Shown: positions 1-7,081 of the stretch, in pieces
How positions within the stretch are numbered: position 1 is the stretch's first letter
Layout: each line of letters begins with the position of its first letter
NCBI GenBank assembly: GCA_020436865.1
Contig: JAGQXA010000008.1
Span: 1-18,125, forward strand
Direction: 5' to 3'
Source: Saprospiraceae bacterium
GTDB taxonomy: Bacteria > Bacteroidota > Bacteroidia > Chitinophagales > Saprospiraceae
DNA: 18,125 nt
The notes under the pieces: generated by a model
Told to the model about the DNA's origin: nothing
What the model saw: the letters and a program-made list of their open reading frames with translations, nothing else
Databases searched by the model: none
Program-made: the position numbers and the translations under genes

Positions 1-162
1 ATCATCGGCTTCAAAAAACCCGATGGCGCCTTCGTGATCAACCCCTCCCCGGAAACGCGCCTGACCCCGCAGTCGAGCTTCATCGTGTTCGGCAATTCCG
101 AGCAGTTGAAAGATCTACGGTACTATCTCGAGAATCTTACGGAAAAAGACCTGGAGGATTGA
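1..162 (+). CDS. TrkA-C (RCK_C) domain protein, 3' end only (potassium channel/transport regulator)
   Basis: Only the last 53 codons and the TGA stop are inside the window, so the start is missing. The translation contains IIGFKKPDGAFVINPSPET, then SSFIVFGNSEQLKDLR. This is the usual end of a TrkA-C/RCK_C domain: a GxxxPDGxFxxNPSPxT stretch, a hydrophobic strand ending in G, and an EQLxxL helix. The family is found at the C-terminus of potassium channel proteins and Trk/Ktr regulatory subunits, where the domain binds a regulatory ligand such as a nucleotide or ion. A channel-RCK fusion is the commonest setting in Bacteroidota, but the membrane part is not visible. The gene converges on the universal stress protein at 224-1078, with only about 60 bp and a hairpin between them. 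Confidence 0.72.
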   Translation: MIGFKKPDGAFVINPSPETRLTPQSSFIVFGNSEQLKDLRYYLENLTEKDLED

Positions 163-165
163 TAC

Positions 166-220
166 TGGATGTTGGATCTTGATCAGAACCAACATCCAAC
201 ATCCAAGATCAAACATCCAA
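166..220. repeat. TTGGATG heptamer repeat in both orientations, forming a hairpin between convergent genes
   Basis: TGGATGTTGG at 166-175 can pair with CCAACATCCA at 189-198 or at 196-205, and GATCTTG (175-181) can pair with CAAGATC (204-210). The right side holds three copies of the heptamer CATCCAA (193-199, 200-206, 214-220). The block lies between two converging stop codons, so it could act as a bidirectional terminator, although it lacks a clean T-run. It may equally be a short tandem-repeat element that happens to fold. Confidence 0.6.
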
Positions 221-223
221 AAC

Positions 224-1078
224 TCACCCCTCCTCCCGTACGATCAACAACGGAACCTTCGTCTTCAGCGCCATCTTGCGCGTCTGGCTGGCGTGGAACA
301 AGCGCTCCCAGAAGCCCCGGTAGGGCGACGACATGACCAGCAGATCGACCGCCCAGGTGTCGGTGAATTCGTTCAGCGAATCGGCCAGGTCGGCCCCGCT
401 CAGCTGGTGGAAGTTGATCTGCAGGGCAGGCACGTTGTCGGCGAAGAAATTCTCGAGGTCCGACATGTCGATCGGTTTGGTTTGGCCGCGATCCGACTGC
501 CAGTGCACACAGCGCATGATCGGGTGGTAGGGTTCCAGTAGTTTCGACACCTCCCAAATGTGATACGAATCGGTTTCCTTCAGGTCGGTGGCATAGGCCA
601 GTGTGTTCAGTTGGCGCGGAATGTTATTCTCGGGCAAGACCAACACGTGGCAGGGCGCCGTCGATACGATGCTCGCCGTCACCGTGCCCAGCCACTTTTC
701 GAGCAGGGGATGGTCGTCGTGCGTGGGCATCACGATCAGATCGGGCTGATCGCGCTGGGCAATGCTCAGGATCGACGATTTGGCGCCGCCCAGTTCGATG
801 TCGGTCGAAATATTGGCGGTATGCTGCAACTCGTCGGCGATCAGCTCGACCGAGGTGTCGATGAAGCCCTCGAGGATCTCGCGGGCGACCTCCACCCGCT
901 TTTGGGTGGCTTTGGCCGCCATGACGGGAATATCCATCCCCTCGTATTCGGGGGCGACGACATGCAGCACCTCCAGGTCGGCTCCGAGCTTGTCGGCCAT
1001 CAGGAGGGTAAATTGGAAGGCTTGCTGGGAACTGACCGTCAGGTCGGTGGGAAACAGGATGTGCTTGATCTTTTTCAT
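224..1078 (-). CDS. Tandem-domain universal stress protein (UspA family)
   Basis: This 284-residue protein has two UspA-like domains (about 1-150 and 155-284), the usual length for a tandem Usp. Domain 1 opens with KKIKHILFPTDLT, where the Asp of the PTD motif is the family's nucleotide-site Asp. It ends with CHVLVLPE; domain 2 ends with VPLLIVREE. The glycine-rich ATP loop (G-2x-G-9x-G-S/T) is degraded in both halves. Domain 1 reads MPTHDDHPLLEKWLGT, keeping only the last Gly, and domain 2 reads MSSPYRGFWERLFHAS. ATP binding may therefore be weak or lost. The role is cytoplasmic stress survival by inference from the family. The ATG at 1076-1078 lies 29 bp after the ftsH stop with no visible promoter, so it is probably co-transcribed with ftsH. 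Confidence 0.9.
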   Translation of the reverse strand: MKKIKHILFPTDLTVSSQQAFQFTLLMADKLGADLEVLHVVAPEYEGMDIPVMAAKATQKRVEVAREILEGFIDTSVELIADELQHTANISTDIELGGAKSSILSIAQRDQPDLIVMPTHDDHPLLEKWLGTVTASIVSTAPCHVLVLPENNIPRQLNTLAYATDLKETDSYHIWEVSKLLEPYHPIMRCVHWQSDRGQTKPIDMSDLENFFADNVPALQINFHQLSGADLADSLNEFTDTWAVDLLVMSSPYRGFWERLFHASQTRKMALKTKVPLLIVREEG

Positions 1079-1107
1079 GGCCTTGTTGATATATGGTGCG
1101 GGCGGAG

Positions 1108-3048
1108 TTACGGTTTTGCAGGTATATTCTTTTTCGATGTCGCGCCGGCCTTCGTTTCTTTTTCGCCGAAGATCGCAGGCAGGTCTTTCTTCAGGATCAC
1201 CTCTTTTTCCAGCAATTGCTCGGCCAGGGTCTCCAGTTGATCGCGATGTTCGATCAGCAGTTTCTTGGTGCGTGCGTAGGCCTTTTGGACCAGTTTGCGT
1301 ACCTCTTCGTCGATCAGTTGGGCGGTTTCTTCACTATAGGGTTTGTGCAACGATTGATCGTACTGGCCCGTCGAGTCGAAATAGCTGATATTGCCCAGTT
1401 TCGGATTCAGACCGTAATAGGCCACCATGGTGTAGGCCAGTTTGGTGACCTTTTCCAGGTCGTCGAGTGCTCCGGAGGAGATCTTTCCAAACACCACCTC
1501 TTCGGCGGCCCGTCCGCCCAGGGCGGCGCACAATCGGTCGAGAAATTGGTCTTCGGTATAGATCTGGTGTTCCTGCGGCAGATACCAGGCGGCGCCGAGC
1601 GATTTCCCGCGCGGTACGATCGACACCTTCAGCAAGGTGTCGGCATGGGGCAGGTGCCAGCTAGCGGTGGCGTGGCCGGCCTCGTGGTAGGCTACGATCC
1701 GTTTCTCGTCGTCGGAGATGATCTTCGATTTCTTTTCCATCCCGGCGATGATGCGGTCGACGGCATCCATGAAGTCGCGCATGTCGATCTTCTCCTTCCG
1801 CCTGCGGGCGGCGATGAGGGCCGCTTCGTTGCAAATGTTGGCAATGTCGGCGCCACTGAAGCCGGGAGTCTGGGCCGAGAGGCTCTCCAGGTCGATGTCG
1901 CCGGCCAGCACCAGCGAGCGAATGTGTACGCGGAAGATGGCCCTGCGCTCTTCGACATTCGGTAACTCGAGATTGATGTGCCGGTCGAAACGACCCGGCC
2001 GCAACAGGGCCTTGTCGAGTACGTCGCCGCGGTTGGTAGCGGCTAGCACGATCACGCCCACGTTGGTGCCGAAACCGTCCATCTCGGTGAGCAGTTGATT
2101 GAGGGTGCTCTCGCGCTCGTCGTTCGACTGCAGGCTGAAGGCCTTTCCGCGCGACCGACCGATCGCGTCGATCTCGTCGATGAAAATAATGCTCGGAGCT
2201 TTCTCCTTGGCCTTGCGGAAGAGGTCGCGCACCCGCGAAGCGCCGACGCCGACGAACATTTCGACGAATTCCGAACCCGAGATCGAAAAGAAGGGCACCT
2301 GGGCCTCGCCGGCTACGGCTTTGGCCAGCAATGTCTTGCCGGTGCCCGGCGGACCGATGAGCATAACGCCCTTGGGGATCTTGGCGCCGAGCCGGGTGTA
2401 GTGGTCGGGATTCTTGAGGAAGTCGACGATCTCGCGGATCTCGACCTTGGCCTCGTCGAGGCCGGCTACATCGGCAAAGGTCACCTGGCTGTGGTTGTGC
2501 TGGTCGAACAATTTGGCGCTCGACTTGCCGAAATCGAAAGGATTGACCCCGCCTTTGCCGCCGGCCCCTCCCATTCGCCTCAGCAGGAACAACCAGAGCA
2601 GCACGAGAATGACGATCGGGAAGATCCATGAAAAGGCGTCGGCCAGCCAGTTCGAACGCTTTTCGTATTTGACGGGGACCTCCGCGATGCCTAGATCGGC
2701 GATCGCTTCGTCCAGATCGCCGGTGAACTGGTCCACCGAGCCGATGTTGAAGAAGTATTGAGGGCCGGGATGGTTCTTGGAGATCTTCTCGTAGCGGTCT
2801 TTGTTTAGTTTTTCAGGCAGGAGGTAGACCTCCACGCGTTCTCCGTTGATCACCGTGAGGGAAGCCACATCTTCGTTCTTCAGCATCTGGTCGCGAAACT
2901 CCTGCCAGGTCGTTTCCTTGGCGCTATAGCTGCCGAACAGCAGCCATTGGCCGCCGATAAAGGCCAGCACGACTACATAGACCCAGATCCAGTTCTTGAA
3001 AGGATTGCGCGGCGATTTGGTGGGGGTGTCGGGGCTGTCGTTTGGCAT
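1108..3048 (-). CDS. ftsH: ATP-dependent zinc metalloprotease FtsH
   Basis: FtsH is a membrane-anchored AAA+ protease that extracts and degrades membrane and misfolded proteins. From the ATG at 3046-3048 it has 646 residues, the usual length. It shows an N-terminal membrane helix (about 20-38), a periplasmic FtsH-extracellular region, and a second helix (about 140-158). Walker A GPPGTGKT lies at about 232-239 and Walker B IIFIDEID at about 287-294. The second region of homology is ATNRGDVLDKALLRPGRFDR, with Gly where many FtsH proteins have Pro or Ala. The zinc site HEAGH is at about 455-459, with the likely third ligand Asp530 in GALDDLEK. The frame extends 8 codons further to a TTG at 3072, but the ATG fits the family better. 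The upstream protease gene ends 123 bp away; usp follows 29 bp downstream. Confidence 0.97.
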   Translation of the reverse strand: MPNDSPDTPTKSPRNPFKNWIWVYVVVLAFIGGQWLLFGSYSAKETTWQEFRDQMLKNEDVASLTVINGERVEVYLLPEKLNKDRYEKISKNHPGPQYFFNIGSVDQFTGDLDEAIADLGIAEVPVKYEKRSNWLADAFSWIFPIVILVLLWLFLLRRMGGAGGKGGVNPFDFGKSSAKLFDQHNHSQVTFADVAGLDEAKVEIREIVDFLKNPDHYTRLGAKIPKGVMLIGPPGTGKTLLAKAVAGEAQVPFFSISGSEFVEMFVGVGASRVRDLFRKAKEKAPSIIFIDEIDAIGRSRGKAFSLQSNDERESTLNQLLTEMDGFGTNVGVIVLAATNRGDVLDKALLRPGRFDRHINLELPNVEERRAIFRVHIRSLVLAGDIDLESLSAQTPGFSGADIANICNEAALIAARRRKEKIDMRDFMDAVDRIIAGMEKKSKIISDDEKRIVAYHEAGHATASWHLPHADTLLKVSIVPRGKSLGAAWYLPQEHQIYTEDQFLDRLCAALGGRAAEEVVFGKISSGALDDLEKVTKLAYTMVAYYGLNPKLGNISYFDSTGQYDQSLHKPYSEETAQLIDEEVRKLVQKAYARTKKLLIEHRDQLETLAEQLLEKEVILKKDLPAIFGEKETKAGATSKKNIPAKP

Positions 3049-3096
3049 CGGTCTTGTGTTTTCCTTTACCAATTAAACAACCCGAGGCCATAAATC

Positions 3097-3136
3097 GAAT
3101 GAGAAAAATCAACAGTTCTATTGATTTTTCTCATTC
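3097..3136. repeat. Perfect 16-bp inverted repeat with 8-nt loop upstream of ftsH
   Basis: GAATGAGAAAAATCAA at 3097-3112 is the exact reverse complement of TTGATTTTTCTCATTC at 3121-3136, with loop CAGTTCTA. The stem is AT-rich and has no T-run after it on the minus strand. It sits 49 bp upstream of the ftsH ATG and just downstream of a more GC-rich terminator-like hairpin. It could be a second terminator for the metalloprotease gene, a binding site controlling ftsH, or a leader hairpin. The sequence alone does not decide. Confidence 0.8.
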
Positions 3137-3143
3137 AGAGGAG

Positions 3144-3175
3144 CTGAAAATCAGGCGCATCGGCGCCGTTTTCAG
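3144..3175 (-). terminator. Hairpin overlapping the metalloprotease stop codon, probable terminator
   Basis: On the minus strand CTGAAAA-c-GGCGC-cgat-GCGCC-tga-TTTTCAG folds into a two-part stem: inner GGCGC/GCGCC and outer CTGAAAA/TTTTCAG. The TGA stop of the metalloprotease lies inside the first arm. The T-stretch is part of the stem rather than a separate tail, so this is a plausible but not textbook intrinsic terminator. Confidence 0.6.
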
Positions 3176-5376
3176 GGCTTGCCCTGCTTGACGAACATTC
3201 GTCGGTCGCTTTCCTGTTCGCCCGACCATTGGAGGAAATAGACGCCTTCCGGCAGCTGGCTGCAATCGATCGGCCATTCGTTGAAACCGGGCGTTTGCAC
3301 GGCCATCTGACGCGAGAGCAATTGCCCGCCTGCCGAGTAGATCCGCAGCTCCAATTGGCCTTCATCGGAGGCCAGCCAACGCAGGGTCAGCTGTCCGGAG
3401 CTGGGGTTCGGGTACAGCCCGAACTCCTCTCCGAAGGAAAACTCGACCGCCACGACCGCGGAGAACTCCGACCGGCCGTCGAGATCGACCTGCTGCAGGC
3501 GATAATAGCTCGTGCCGGGCAACGGCTGCCGGTCGATCCAGTCGTAGTGCGTGGGGGCCAGGGTCGTGCCCTGGCCGGGCACGGCGCCGAGTTCGTCGAA
3601 GGTCGCGCCGTCGGCCGAGCGTTCGACCACAAAGCGGTCGTTGTCGGTTTCGGTGGCCGTCGCCCATTCGAGGACGACCTCCCGCCCCCGTACATTCGCC
3701 TGGAACGAAAGCCATTCGACCGGCAACGGAGCGGCCTGCACGTGAAGCGTATAGTCTTCCACCTCGCCGTAGGTGTCGATCCCGCAGGGATCGGGGGTGA
3801 CCTGATAGGTGATGCGGATGCGCATGCGGGTGTCGCCGAGGGATGCCGTGGGTGGGATGAGTAAGTTGGTGGTGACCGTGTTGGTGATCGGGCCGCTGGC
3901 CATCGTTTCGCCGGAATCGTAGAAATCGCCGTCCTGGTTCCAATCCACGAACACCCCGTAGTTGTCGCCGAGGTAGTAGACGGCATTGTCGACCGTCAGC
4001 GAGTAGGAATTGCCCTGGTTTACGTTGGTACTTTGATCGGTATAGCGAGAGTACCCACCCGCCGGGCAGCCTGAGCTGTTGTCGATCGAGCCGATCTGCA
4101 CCCGGGAAATGTACTCGTCGCAGGTACCCGAGCCCGCCGTGCAGTAAAGGGTCGGCGTCGTGAAGTTGGCGACCGAGCTATAGGTATCGCAATCGCCGTT
4201 GGCGGGCTTGACGCGGTACCAGTATTGGGTATTGGAGGCGATGTTGTAGTCGGTGTAGCTCGTCCCGTTGGCCGCCGTGTAGCCGTCGGTGAGCTGCCGG
4301 AAGCCGGTACTTCCGGAGGTCGTCGAACGCTCGACGAGGTAGCCGATCTCATTGGAGGCGTTGTCGGTCCAACTCAGGTCGATCCCATTCTCATCGTTGT
4401 TGAGCTGGGCGTTGAGTCCCGTGGGCACGTTCACGCCGGGTGGCGAGCAATCCAGGGAATAGCTGTTGTGGCCCAGCCGGGTAGCCAGGCCCTGTGCTAT
4501 TTGCGTGTACTGGTCGCTCGTAAAGATACCGCCGCAGGCGTCGGGATAGTACGACATGATGTTGTCGACGGGTGGGGTGTAGAGGTTGCCAAACTGATCG
4601 GTGCCGGAGCCGGTGTAGCTGCAGGTTCCGAAATCGAAGTCGTTGCTATCGTATCGCGGATCGGCCTCGGTATCGCATAGCAGGTCGCCGTCGGTCGAGC
4701 AGTTAGCTTGCGCTCCGGTACGGGGTACGTTCTCGGCGTTTGCGCTGAACGGCCCGTTCTCGGTGCCCTGATGGGTGTGTAGGAGCGAGAAATAGTGGCC
4801 GAATTCGTGCGAGAGGGTGCCGTTCACCGAAGAGGCGTAAGAGCTGATCCGCATCAGGATGCGGTTGTAGTTGGAGTTGTCGGAATACGGCAGGTAGGCG
4901 TAGCCGGCTGCCGCAGTGCCCCCGGAGGTGACGATCGAGTTGACCACATACACGTTGACGGCCTCGAAAGATTCTCCGGAGGCGCTGACGAGCTGGCTTT
5001 CCGTGTCGTTGTCGGGGGCGGTGCCGTCGAAGTTGTACAGGTCGGAATCATTGGCGTACACCGGATCGCCGCAGTAGTAGAACTCGATCCCCGCCTGCAG
5101 GTAGTTGTAGTTGAGGTAGGCCAGGCCGCGGATCAACGCGTCCTGCGAGATCCCGCCGGTTCCGTCGCTCTGTCGAAAGGCCCAGATCTGGATCGGCACG
5201 CAGGTGGTGCCGTTGTTGCGCTCGGCTACCGGCAGCGTTTTCACGTTTTGCAGCAGGAAGTCGAGCTCGGCCCGGGTCGCCTCCGGCGTTCCGCAGATCG
5301 GTTGGGCAAATATCCGTCCACTAATGGTAAGAAAGAAAAGCAGTACGATCCGGAAGTAGTTGTTCCTGATGTTCAT
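3172..5376 (-). CDS. Secreted M43-type zinc metalloprotease with FN3, GEVED and T9SS sorting domains
   Basis: A 734-residue exported protein. MNIRNNYFRIVLLFFLTISG is a signal peptide ending near IFAQ. The catalytic domain carries HEFGHYFSLLH (His190, Glu191, His194, His200), matching the HExxHxxGxxH zinc site of M43 pappalysin-like proteases, except that Ser197 replaces the usual Gly. NIMSYYPDACGG (Met274) is the Met-turn. Then follow a fibronectin-III-like domain (about 317-405), a GEVED domain (about 411-546, ending GEVEDYTLHV), a second FN3-like region (about 550-648), and a type A T9SS C-terminal domain (FGLYPNPSSGQLTLRW to the end). It is probably released or surface-anchored and cuts extracellular protein. 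The ATG at 5374-5376 gives the signal peptide; the frame extends to a TTG at 5430, which falls in the promoter. The substrate is unknown. Confidence 0.93.
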   Translation of the reverse strand: MNIRNNYFRIVLLFFLTISGRIFAQPICGTPEATRAELDFLLQNVKTLPVAERNNGTTCVPIQIWAFRQSDGTGGISQDALIRGLAYLNYNYLQAGIEFYYCGDPVYANDSDLYNFDGTAPDNDTESQLVSASGESFEAVNVYVVNSIVTSGGTAAAGYAYLPYSDNSNYNRILMRISSYASSVNGTLSHEFGHYFSLLHTHQGTENGPFSANAENVPRTGAQANCSTDGDLLCDTEADPRYDSNDFDFGTCSYTGSGTDQFGNLYTPPVDNIMSYYPDACGGIFTSDQYTQIAQGLATRLGHNSYSLDCSPPGVNVPTGLNAQLNNDENGIDLSWTDNASNEIGYLVERSTTSGSTGFRQLTDGYTAANGTSYTDYNIASNTQYWYRVKPANGDCDTYSSVANFTTPTLYCTAGSGTCDEYISRVQIGSIDNSSGCPAGGYSRYTDQSTNVNQGNSYSLTVDNAVYYLGDNYGVFVDWNQDGDFYDSGETMASGPITNTVTTNLLIPPTASLGDTRMRIRITYQVTPDPCGIDTYGEVEDYTLHVQAAPLPVEWLSFQANVRGREVVLEWATATETDNDRFVVERSADGATFDELGAVPGQGTTLAPTHYDWIDRQPLPGTSYYRLQQVDLDGRSEFSAVVAVEFSFGEEFGLYPNPSSGQLTLRWLASDEGQLELRIYSAGGQLLSRQMAVQTPGFNEWPIDCSQLPEGVYFLQWSGEQESDRRMFVKQGKP

Positions 5377-5418
5377 GGTAGTGTGTGTTTGATGGAATGG
5401 GTTTGGCGGGAGGTAGGG

Positions 5419-5450
5419 CAAATTTAACAAAAATCATATGTGATCGCAAA
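5419..5450 (-). promoter_or_regulatory. Bacteroidota-type promoter for the metalloprotease
   Basis: On the minus strand TTTG (5450-5447), a 20-bp spacer, then TAAATTTG (5426-5419) match the Bacteroidota consensus TTTG-N19-21-TAnnTTTG. The start point would lie near 5412, giving a leader of about 35 nt before the ATG at 5376. The -33 element abuts the stop of the upstream phosphotransferase gene, so the metalloprotease appears to be its own transcription unit. Confidence 0.65.
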
Positions 5451-5452
5451 CC

Positions 5453-6442
5453 CTAAAGCATCTTCGCCTGATAGCCGACCATGAGCTGCAGGTATTTTTT
5501 CATTTCCTCGAGTTCCTCCTGGCCGGGAGGGTGTTGTTGAATGCTCAGGGCCTTGACCTTTAGCCGCACATTGGCCCGATAGGCCCGGTAATAGTAAAAA
5601 AGCCGTTTGTCGGCTTCCCCCGGCAGGCAGAAATGATGCTTTTGGTAAGCATTGACCAGCAGGTCGGCCAGATCGCTGCGACCGAAGCGATCGAGGTCCA
5701 TGCTCAGGAAGGCCAGTTCGTCGAGCACGTCCACCTGACGCAGGTGTTCGTCGAATTCGATGCAGTCGAAGAAAACCGGCTCGTCGAGCAGAAAGATGTT
5801 GGCCGAGTGCAGATCGCCGTGGCCGTCGACGGTAAAACCGGCGTCGTTGCGCTCCTGCAGCAGCTGCCGGTGCCGGTAGAGGAAGGTGTCGGCGCGTTGG
5901 GCGGCGCCCCATACTTGCTCGGCCGCCTTTCGGCCGAATAGTTGCTCCAGGAGTCCGGAATGTCCGGTCAGATCCGAGAAATCTTTCGCCATTTCTTCCC
6001 AGTTCACCGGCCGGTAGACGGCGCTGGCTTGCCGGTGAAAAGCGGCTAATCGCCGGGCGATGGCCCGGATGTGGTCTTCCGTGACCTGCCCAGCCTCGAG
6101 CATGCGGTGCATCTGCCGATCGGCAGGAAGGCGCTTCATTTTAACGGCATAGTCCAGGACGGTCCCTTCCGAAGGTCCGAAGCCGATCCGGCCGTCCAGT
6201 TCGACTACCGGCGACACGTCGAGATAGATCCCTTCAGAGAAGCGCCGGTTGAGCGTCAATTCCAGTTGGCAGTAATGTCGTCGGAGGTCGAGGGTGGAGT
6301 AGTCCAGAAAGGAATAGCGAACGGGCTTCTTGATCTTGAAGGCGTGTTCTGCATCCAGAAGGATCCAGTTGGCATGCGTTTCGATCAACTCGTAGCGATC
6401 GGGCCGATCGGCGATCAGCCGTTGCAGGTCTTCCGCGGTCAT
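5453..6442 (-). CDS. Aminoglycoside-phosphotransferase-fold (APH-like) kinase
   Basis: A 329-residue protein of the APH/choline-kinase fold. The catalytic loop is HGDLHSAN (His208, Asp210, Asn215), followed by the metal-binding segment FDCIEFDE (225-232), which takes the place of the DFG motif. The N-lobe contains HAFKIKKPVRYSFLDYSTL, a signature of the protein group annotated as bifunctional aminoglycoside phosphotransferase/ATP-binding protein (Mycobacterium Rv2004c is one member). In those proteins this module is fused to a P-loop kinase. Here it is a separate gene whose ATG (6440-6442) overlaps the kinase stop as ATGA, so the two are translationally coupled. The substrate is unknown, and there is no reason to call it a resistance gene. 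The frame continues upstream of 6442 only as a shadow of the kinase gene. Confidence 0.85.
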   Translation of the reverse strand: MTAEDLQRLIADRPDRYELIETHANWILLDAEHAFKIKKPVRYSFLDYSTLDLRRHYCQLELTLNRRFSEGIYLDVSPVVELDGRIGFGPSEGTVLDYAVKMKRLPADRQMHRMLEAGQVTEDHIRAIARRLAAFHRQASAVYRPVNWEEMAKDFSDLTGHSGLLEQLFGRKAAEQVWGAAQRADTFLYRHRQLLQERNDAGFTVDGHGDLHSANIFLLDEPVFFDCIEFDEHLRQVDVLDELAFLSMDLDRFGRSDLADLLVNAYQKHHFCLPGEADKRLFYYYRAYRANVRLKVKALSIQQHPPGQEELEEMKKYLQLMVGYQAKML

Positions 6443-6975
6443 ACCGTGGTCTTTTGCAGGTAGGAGAGGGCCCGCCCGATCATGTCGGCGGGTTCGAGTT
6501 GGTCGGAGCGAAGGGTGAGATGGGGTTCTTCCAAGGGTTCGAGTTCGTTTTTCAGCTTTTGGTAAACGGAGAAATCGGCCTCGCTGTACGGCCTTTCCGT
6601 TCCCATGCGGCGGCGGATGGCCTCTTCGGCGGCTTCCACCCATATCCAAAGGGGGCGGCAGGCATGACGGGCGGCCATCTGCAGAAAGGGCGTACGCACT
6701 TCGCGGCGGTAGAAAGTGGAGTCGAGGATCACATTGCTGCCTTCTGACAACAGGGCCTCGGCCTTTTGCAGCAGCGTGCGGTAAACCGTTTCCTTGGATC
6801 CCGCATCGTAGCAGCCCTGCAATCCCAGTTCGATCCGCACGAGGTCGGTATTGAGGTGCGGCCAGTTCAGCTGCTGCGCCAGGGCCCGGGCGAAGGTCGT
6901 TTTGCCTGAACCCGGCAGTCCTGCGACCAACAGCAAACAGGGGGGCGAGGGGAGGGTAGAGCGGGTCGGGGTCAT
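6439..6975 (-). CDS. P-loop AAA-type (zeta/gluconate-kinase-like) small-molecule kinase
   Basis: A 178-residue protein with Walker A GLPGSGKT at 19-26, an NTDLVRIELG segment (42-51), VILDSTFYRREVR as the Walker B/substrate region, and a lid-like RRMGTERPYSEADFSVYQK. This is the layout of the AAA_33/zeta-toxin-like kinase group. It matches the ATP-binding half of the APH/ATP-binding fusion proteins. The gene is first in a two-gene operon with the APH-like kinase (4-bp overlap). The ATG is at 6973-6975, with no clear Shine-Dalgarno sequence. Because of the fusion seen elsewhere, the two products probably act on one pathway or as a complex; the substrate is unknown. A zeta-type toxin role is unlikely, since no antitoxin gene is adjacent. 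Confidence 0.85.
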   Translation of the reverse strand: MTPTRSTLPSPPCLLLVAGLPGSGKTTFARALAQQLNWPHLNTDLVRIELGLQGCYDAGSKETVYRTLLQKAEALLSEGSNVILDSTFYRREVRTPFLQMAARHACRPLWIWVEAAEEAIRRRMGTERPYSEADFSVYQKLKNELEPLEEPHLTLRSDQLEPADMIGRALSYLQKTTV

Positions 6976-7023
6976 GGCTTGGAATTTGTGCCGGCAGTGC
7001 TTTCTGGCAAGTTACGAAAAACA

Positions 7024-7057
7024 GAACTTTCATCCCGAGCACTCGGGATGAAAGTTC
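7024..7057 (-). terminator. Perfect 16-bp hairpin followed by T-run, terminator of the Usp operon
   Basis: GAACTTTCATCCCGAG (7024-7039) and CTCGGGATGAAAGTTC (7042-7057) are exact reverse complements separated by CA. On the minus strand the stem is followed by TGTTTTTCG, as expected for an intrinsic terminator, and it lies about 25 bp after the Usp stop. Its upstream flank on the plus strand has no T-run, so it acts in one direction. Confidence 0.8.
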
Positions 7058-7081
7058 CGACACCGACGCCTGGATCGGCAG

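Noticed and set aside
4795..5427. Long plus-strand frames opposite the metalloprotease, FtsH, Usp and NhaD genes
   Set aside because: They mirror the minus-strand genes. Their products are rich in Gly, Val and Arg with no domain, as expected from GC-biased codon use.
3172..5430. Longer starts (TTG or GTG) for the metalloprotease, ftsH, HSP20, nhaD and dusB
   Set aside because: In each case the extension crosses a promoter-like element, a hairpin or a signal-peptide start, and an ATG further in fits the family.
5453..6442. Aminoglycoside resistance gene
   Set aside because: Only the kinase fold is shared. The closest described relatives are the APH/ATP-binding stress-regulon proteins, not resistance enzymes.
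6439..6975. Zeta-type toxin
   Set aside because: It has a P-loop kinase fold but no adjacent antitoxin, and it is coupled to the APH-like gene, matching the fusion family instead.
5453..7063. A single 536-codon frame covering the APH-like gene and the kinase region
   Set aside because: Residues before MTAEDLQ are low-complexity, Arg/Pro-rich shadow of the kinase gene in another frame. The kinase has its own clear motifs and the ATGA overlap explains the junction.
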